Assembly: GCA_017849455.1 (NCBI GenBank)
Contig: JAFIGX010000026.1
Span: 1 to 64,000 of the forward strand
Direction of reading: 5' to 3'
From: Pseudobacter sp.
Lineage (GTDB): Bacteria; Bacteroidota; Bacteroidia; Chitinophagales; Chitinophagaceae
DNA: 64,000 bases
A program made the translations under genes and the position numbers. Below the pieces are notes generated by a model. The model did not search any database and was not told the DNA's origin. It saw nothing but the letters and a program-made list of their open reading frames with translations. Positions 61,217 to 64,000 of this stretch are shown here, piece after piece; the stretch's first letter is position 1, and each line of letters begins with the position of its first letter.

Positions 61217-63598
61217 TTATTCTGAACGTAGGGATTTAACCGGGTTGTTCAAAGCGGCCCTGATAGCCTGGTAGCTCACAGTGGCTATCGTGATCAGCAA
61301 TGCACCTGCACAGGATACTGCAAAGATCCACCAGGAAAGGATGGTACGGTATTCATAATCCTTCAGCCAGTTGTGCATGAAGAGATAGGCCAGCGGTGTG
61401 GCAATGATGAAAGCAATGGTGACCAGAAGCAGGAAATCCTTCGATAACAGTTGCCATATATTGAATATCGTAGCGCCCAGCACTTTTCTCACGCCGATCT
61501 CCTTGGTACGCTGTTCTGCCACGAAAGAGGCCAGTCCGAATATCCCCAGGCAACTGATGAAGATGGCTAGCACCGCGAAGAAAGAGGCCAGTTTTCCGAT
61601 CCTTTCCTCCGATTCGAATTTCCGTGCATACTCCTGGTCTATGAATTTGTAATCGAAGGGAGAACCGGGATTATATTTTTTGAATACAGGCTCTACCATG
61701 GCCAATGCGCGGCTCATACTGGTTTCGGGATTGATCTTCACAGTGATGATACTGGTCCAGTCATAATTCAGCGTGAAGAGGGTAGGCTGAACAGGTTCAT
61801 AGGGCGATTGCATTACCATGTCTTTTACTATCCCGATAACGGTATATGCCTTTCCGTTCCATTTGATCACTTTTCCTACCGGCTCCTTGATCCCGGTGAG
61901 CTTGACGGCAGATTCATTCAGCAGCAGCGCCAGTGAATCGGTCCCGAATTCCCTGGAGAAATCCCTGCCGCGGATGATCTTCCAGCCGATCGTTTTTCCG
62001 AAATCATGGGTTACCGCGATCGTTCCGAGGAGCGGTGTTGCATTGGGATCTTTTCCTTCCCAATCGAACCCGATCTGGTTCGACCATACGGCGGTGACAG
62101 GAGAAGATGATTCGCTCATGTTGGCCACCACACCTGTTTTCAGGAGGTCGGACCTGAGGATGTCATAATGCCCATAGATATCGGGTGTGTTTATACTTAC
62201 CTGGAACAATCCTTCACGCGTATAGCCAACCGGCCTGTTCTTGGCATACTGGATTTGCCGGAACACCACGATAGTGCCGATGATCAGCATGACAGACACG
62301 GTGAATTGCACCACTACCAATATTTTGCGGGGAACGGATGAAAAACGGCTGGCCTTGAAAGTGCCTTTGATCACTTTGATAGGCTGGAAAGAGGAGAGAT
62401 AGAATGCCGGGTAGCTGCCTGCCAGCAAACCGGTAAGTATGGTGAAGGCAATGCAACATAACCAGAATAAAGGATTGGCCCACAAAATGCTCATATCCTT
62501 ATCGGCCAGTTTGTTGAACCAGGGGAGCGACAACTGCACCAGGATGATCGCCACTATGAAAGAGAGGAGGGCCAGCAATACCGATTCGCTGAGGAATTGC
62601 GCGATCAATTGCCTTCTCACTGAACCGATGGTTTTCCGGATGCCCACTTCCTTCGCTCTTTTTTCGGAACGGGCTGTTCCCAGGTTCATGAAATTGATAC
62701 AGGCCAGCAACAATACGAAAAAGCCGATGGTGCCGAAGAGCCAAACGAACTGAATGCGTCCTCCCACGATCTTCCCGTTCTTGAACTTCGAGTACAGGTG
62801 CCAGTCGCACATCCTGTGAATGAGAACATGTTCATCCCATCCCTCCGATGCTTTCAGGTGCTGCATCGGTACATCCTTGATCTTTGCGTTAACCTTGCTC
62901 ACATCGGCATGCTTATTCATCTGCACGAACAACTGCCAGCTATGGTTGCCCCAGTTCTGGACCGCATTTTTGATCCATGGCTCGCTGTTGAAATAGTTGT
63001 CCCAGGGGCCGAAAAAGGTGGCATCCTGCAGGGTGGTATTGTGTGGCATGTCTTCATACACCCCACCTACCGTAAATACCGTCTTATTATTTATTTTGAT
63101 CGTTTTATTCATGGGATCTTCCTTGCCGAAAAGGGATTTGGCAAGAGAAGCGGAGAGTATCATCACTGATGGATCTTTCAGCGCTGAACGGCTACCGGCC
63201 AGCATTTTGAGGCCCAGCATATCCGGGAAATTAGGCTGCACCCACATCCCTTCCTTCGTGAACTTTTTATCGCCGTAGGCTACGATACGTTCCATGTTCC
63301 AGGAAGACAGGGAAACCTGGTCGAAATCGCCACCGTACTTGGTGCGCAGTTCATCGGCCAGCGGAATGGCAATGGCGGAGCCGGTACCTATTTCGCCATT
63401 GAATGTTTGCGTGATCAGCACCTGGCCAAGCAAATCGTATTTGTCGTGACATTTATTATAGGTAAGCTCATCATGGATCCACAGCCCGATCAGTACCACG
63501 ACTGTCATCCCTACCGATAAACCCAGGATATTGATGGCAGAATAAGCTTTGCTTTTCAAAAGGTTTCTCCAGGCGATTTTTAAATAGTTCTTAAACAT
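61217..63598 (-). CDS. FtsX/MacB-type ABC transporter permease
   Basis: A 793-residue paralogue (MFKNYLKIAWRNLLKSKAYS ... NPVKSLRSE). It has an N-terminal membrane helix (about 21-43), a large periplasmic core and two FtsX three-helix bundles (about 290-425 and 680-785), with coupling loops ARSEKRAKEVGIRKTIGS and RTKEIGVRKVLGATIFNI. Length and domain order equal those of its neighbours, and no inactivating change is visible. It follows another permease end (63680) after an 81-base spacer containing a G/T-rich palindrome. Confidence 0.92.
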   Translation of the reverse strand: MFKNYLKIAWRNLLKSKAYSAINILGLSVGMTVVVLIGLWIHDELTYNKCHDKYDLLGQVLITQTFNGEIGTGSAIAIPLADELRTKYGGDFDQVSLSSWNMERIVAYGDKKFTKEGMWVQPNFPDMLGLKMLAGSRSALKDPSVMILSASLAKSLFGKEDPMNKTIKINNKTVFTVGGVYEDMPHNTTLQDATFFGPWDNYFNSEPWIKNAVQNWGNHSWQLFVQMNKHADVSKVNAKIKDVPMQHLKASEGWDEHVLIHRMCDWHLYSKFKNGKIVGGRIQFVWLFGTIGFFVLLLACINFMNLGTARSEKRAKEVGIRKTIGSVRRQLIAQFLSESVLLALLSFIVAIILVQLSLPWFNKLADKDMSILWANPLFWLCCIAFTILTGLLAGSYPAFYLSSFQPIKVIKGTFKASRFSSVPRKILVVVQFTVSVMLIIGTIVVFRQIQYAKNRPVGYTREGLFQVSINTPDIYGHYDILRSDLLKTGVVANMSESSSPVTAVWSNQIGFDWEGKDPNATPLLGTIAVTHDFGKTIGWKIIRGRDFSREFGTDSLALLLNESAVKLTGIKEPVGKVIKWNGKAYTVIGIVKDMVMQSPYEPVQPTLFTLNYDWTSIITVKINPETSMSRALAMVEPVFKKYNPGSPFDYKFIDQEYARKFESEERIGKLASFFAVLAIFISCLGIFGLASFVAEQRTKEIGVRKVLGATIFNIWQLLSKDFLLLVTIAFIIATPLAYLFMHNWLKDYEYRTILSWWIFAVSCAGALLITIATVSYQAIRAALNNPVKSLRSE

Positions 63599-63612
63599 GA
63601 GTTCTCAATTTT

Positions 63613-63667
63613 GTTTGTCGTTGGTGGTTGGTTGGTTGTCGCACCTGAAGAACTACAAACGACAAAC
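63613..63667. repeat. Small palindrome, GTTTGTGGTTGGT family
   Basis: GTTTGTCGTT (63613-63622) and AACGACAAAC (63658-63667) are exact reverse complements. Between them lie GGTGGTTGGTTGGTTG and a short unique centre. It is placed between two permease genes, like the copy at 58709-58814. Confidence 0.6.
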
Positions 63668-63679
63668 GGTTTAATATTT

Positions 63680-64000
63680 TTATTCGCTTCGTAACGATCT
63701 CGCCGGGTTGGCCAGCGCAGCCCTGATGGCCTGAAAGCTGACGGTAAGTACGGCGATCATCAATGCCAGCAAACCTGTAAGTGCAAATACCCACCAGCCG
63801 ATCCGGATGCGGTAGGCAAAACTTTGCAGCCAGGCATTCATGGCCCACCAGGCAAACGGGAAGGTGATCAGGGCCGCTATCAGCACCAGTTTCAGGAAAT
63901 CCTTCGACAGCATGTTGATGATATTTCTCACCGAAGCGCCCAATACTTTACGGATGCCGATCTCTTTGGTGCGTTGCTCTGCTGCATAAGCGGCCAGTCC
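63680..64000 (-). CDS. FtsX/MacB-type ABC transporter permease, partial (C-terminus only)
   Basis: The C-terminal 106 residues of a further paralogue, cut by the window edge. It opens with LAAYAAEQRTKEIGIRKVLG, the second coupling loop, continues through two membrane helices (LKLVLIAALITFPFAWWAM and WVFALTGLLALMIAVLTV) and ends NPARSLRSE. It is the most upstream visible member of the tandem permease array. The start and the number of copies beyond lie outside the window. Confidence 0.9.
   Translation of the reverse strand, partial: GLAAYAAEQRTKEIGIRKVLGASVRNIINMLSKDFLKLVLIAALITFPFAWWAMNAWLQSFAYRIRIGWWVFALTGLLALMIAVLTVSFQAIRAALANPARSLRSE

Overview
The window looks like a chromosomal segment from a member of the Bacteroidota, most likely family Chitinophagaceae. 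The grounds are a SusC/SusD pair with an ECF sigma/FecR regulatory pair, a type IX secretion (T9SS) type B sorting domain next to a PorP/SprF partner, a GH144-type glucanase whose acidic residues are spaced as I recall for a Chitinophaga enzyme, exact TAnnTTTG -7 promoter elements, and arrays of 800-residue FtsX/MacB-type permeases. Both strands are densely coded, and I see no phage, plasmid or insertion-sequence backbone.

Layout. 0.1-6.1 kb: a LEA-like lipoprotein (-), a WbqC-family protein, then a large PKD/IgGFc-domain surface protein translationally coupled to its PorP/SprF outer-membrane partner. 6.2-16.8 kb: an accessory surface block with a tail-fibre-like protein, two consecutive very large Rhs/YD-repeat proteins with Sec signal peptides, and a small gene behind the second one. 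The last 170 residues of the second Rhs protein are AT-rich and carry a PD-(D/E)XK-like nuclease pattern, so the following gene is a candidate immunity gene. 17.1-26.4 kb: ECF sigma factor, FecR anti-sigma, SusC with an STN signalling domain, SusD, a LamG lipoprotein and a GH144 lipoprotein. Together these form a minimal polysaccharide-utilisation locus, probably for beta-1,2-glucan.

26.4-44.5 kb is mostly minus-strand housekeeping and envelope functions: BlaR1-like M56 peptidase with BlaI repressor, sterol-desaturase family protein, K+-dependent membrane pyrophosphatase, AsmA-family protein, TrmH-family methyltransferase (+), TlpA-like thioredoxin (+), a second thioredoxin-fold protein, YihY/BrkB, MltG, and the operon miaB - sigma54 activator - lptE - TPR protein - secG, closed by a clear intrinsic terminator. 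44.6-47.9 kb (+): an outer-membrane receptor-like barrel and an MNT/HEPN gene pair. 47.9-53.6 kb (-): a three-gene CzcABC-type metal efflux system. 53.8 kb: tRNA-Gly(CCC). 53.9-64 kb (-): TolC, an ABC ATPase, a decayed permease C-terminus, three intact paralogous permeases and the C-terminus of a further one running off the window.

The most unusual non-coding feature is a family of at least four long imperfect palindromes between 28.9 and 35.9 kb. Their arms are built from GTTGACAGGTTAACAAG-like words and their loops share a GGAAATCCCCGAA-like core. They run into the annotated ends of neighbouring genes and affect start-codon choice. A second family built from GTTTGTGGTTGGT words sits between the permease genes.
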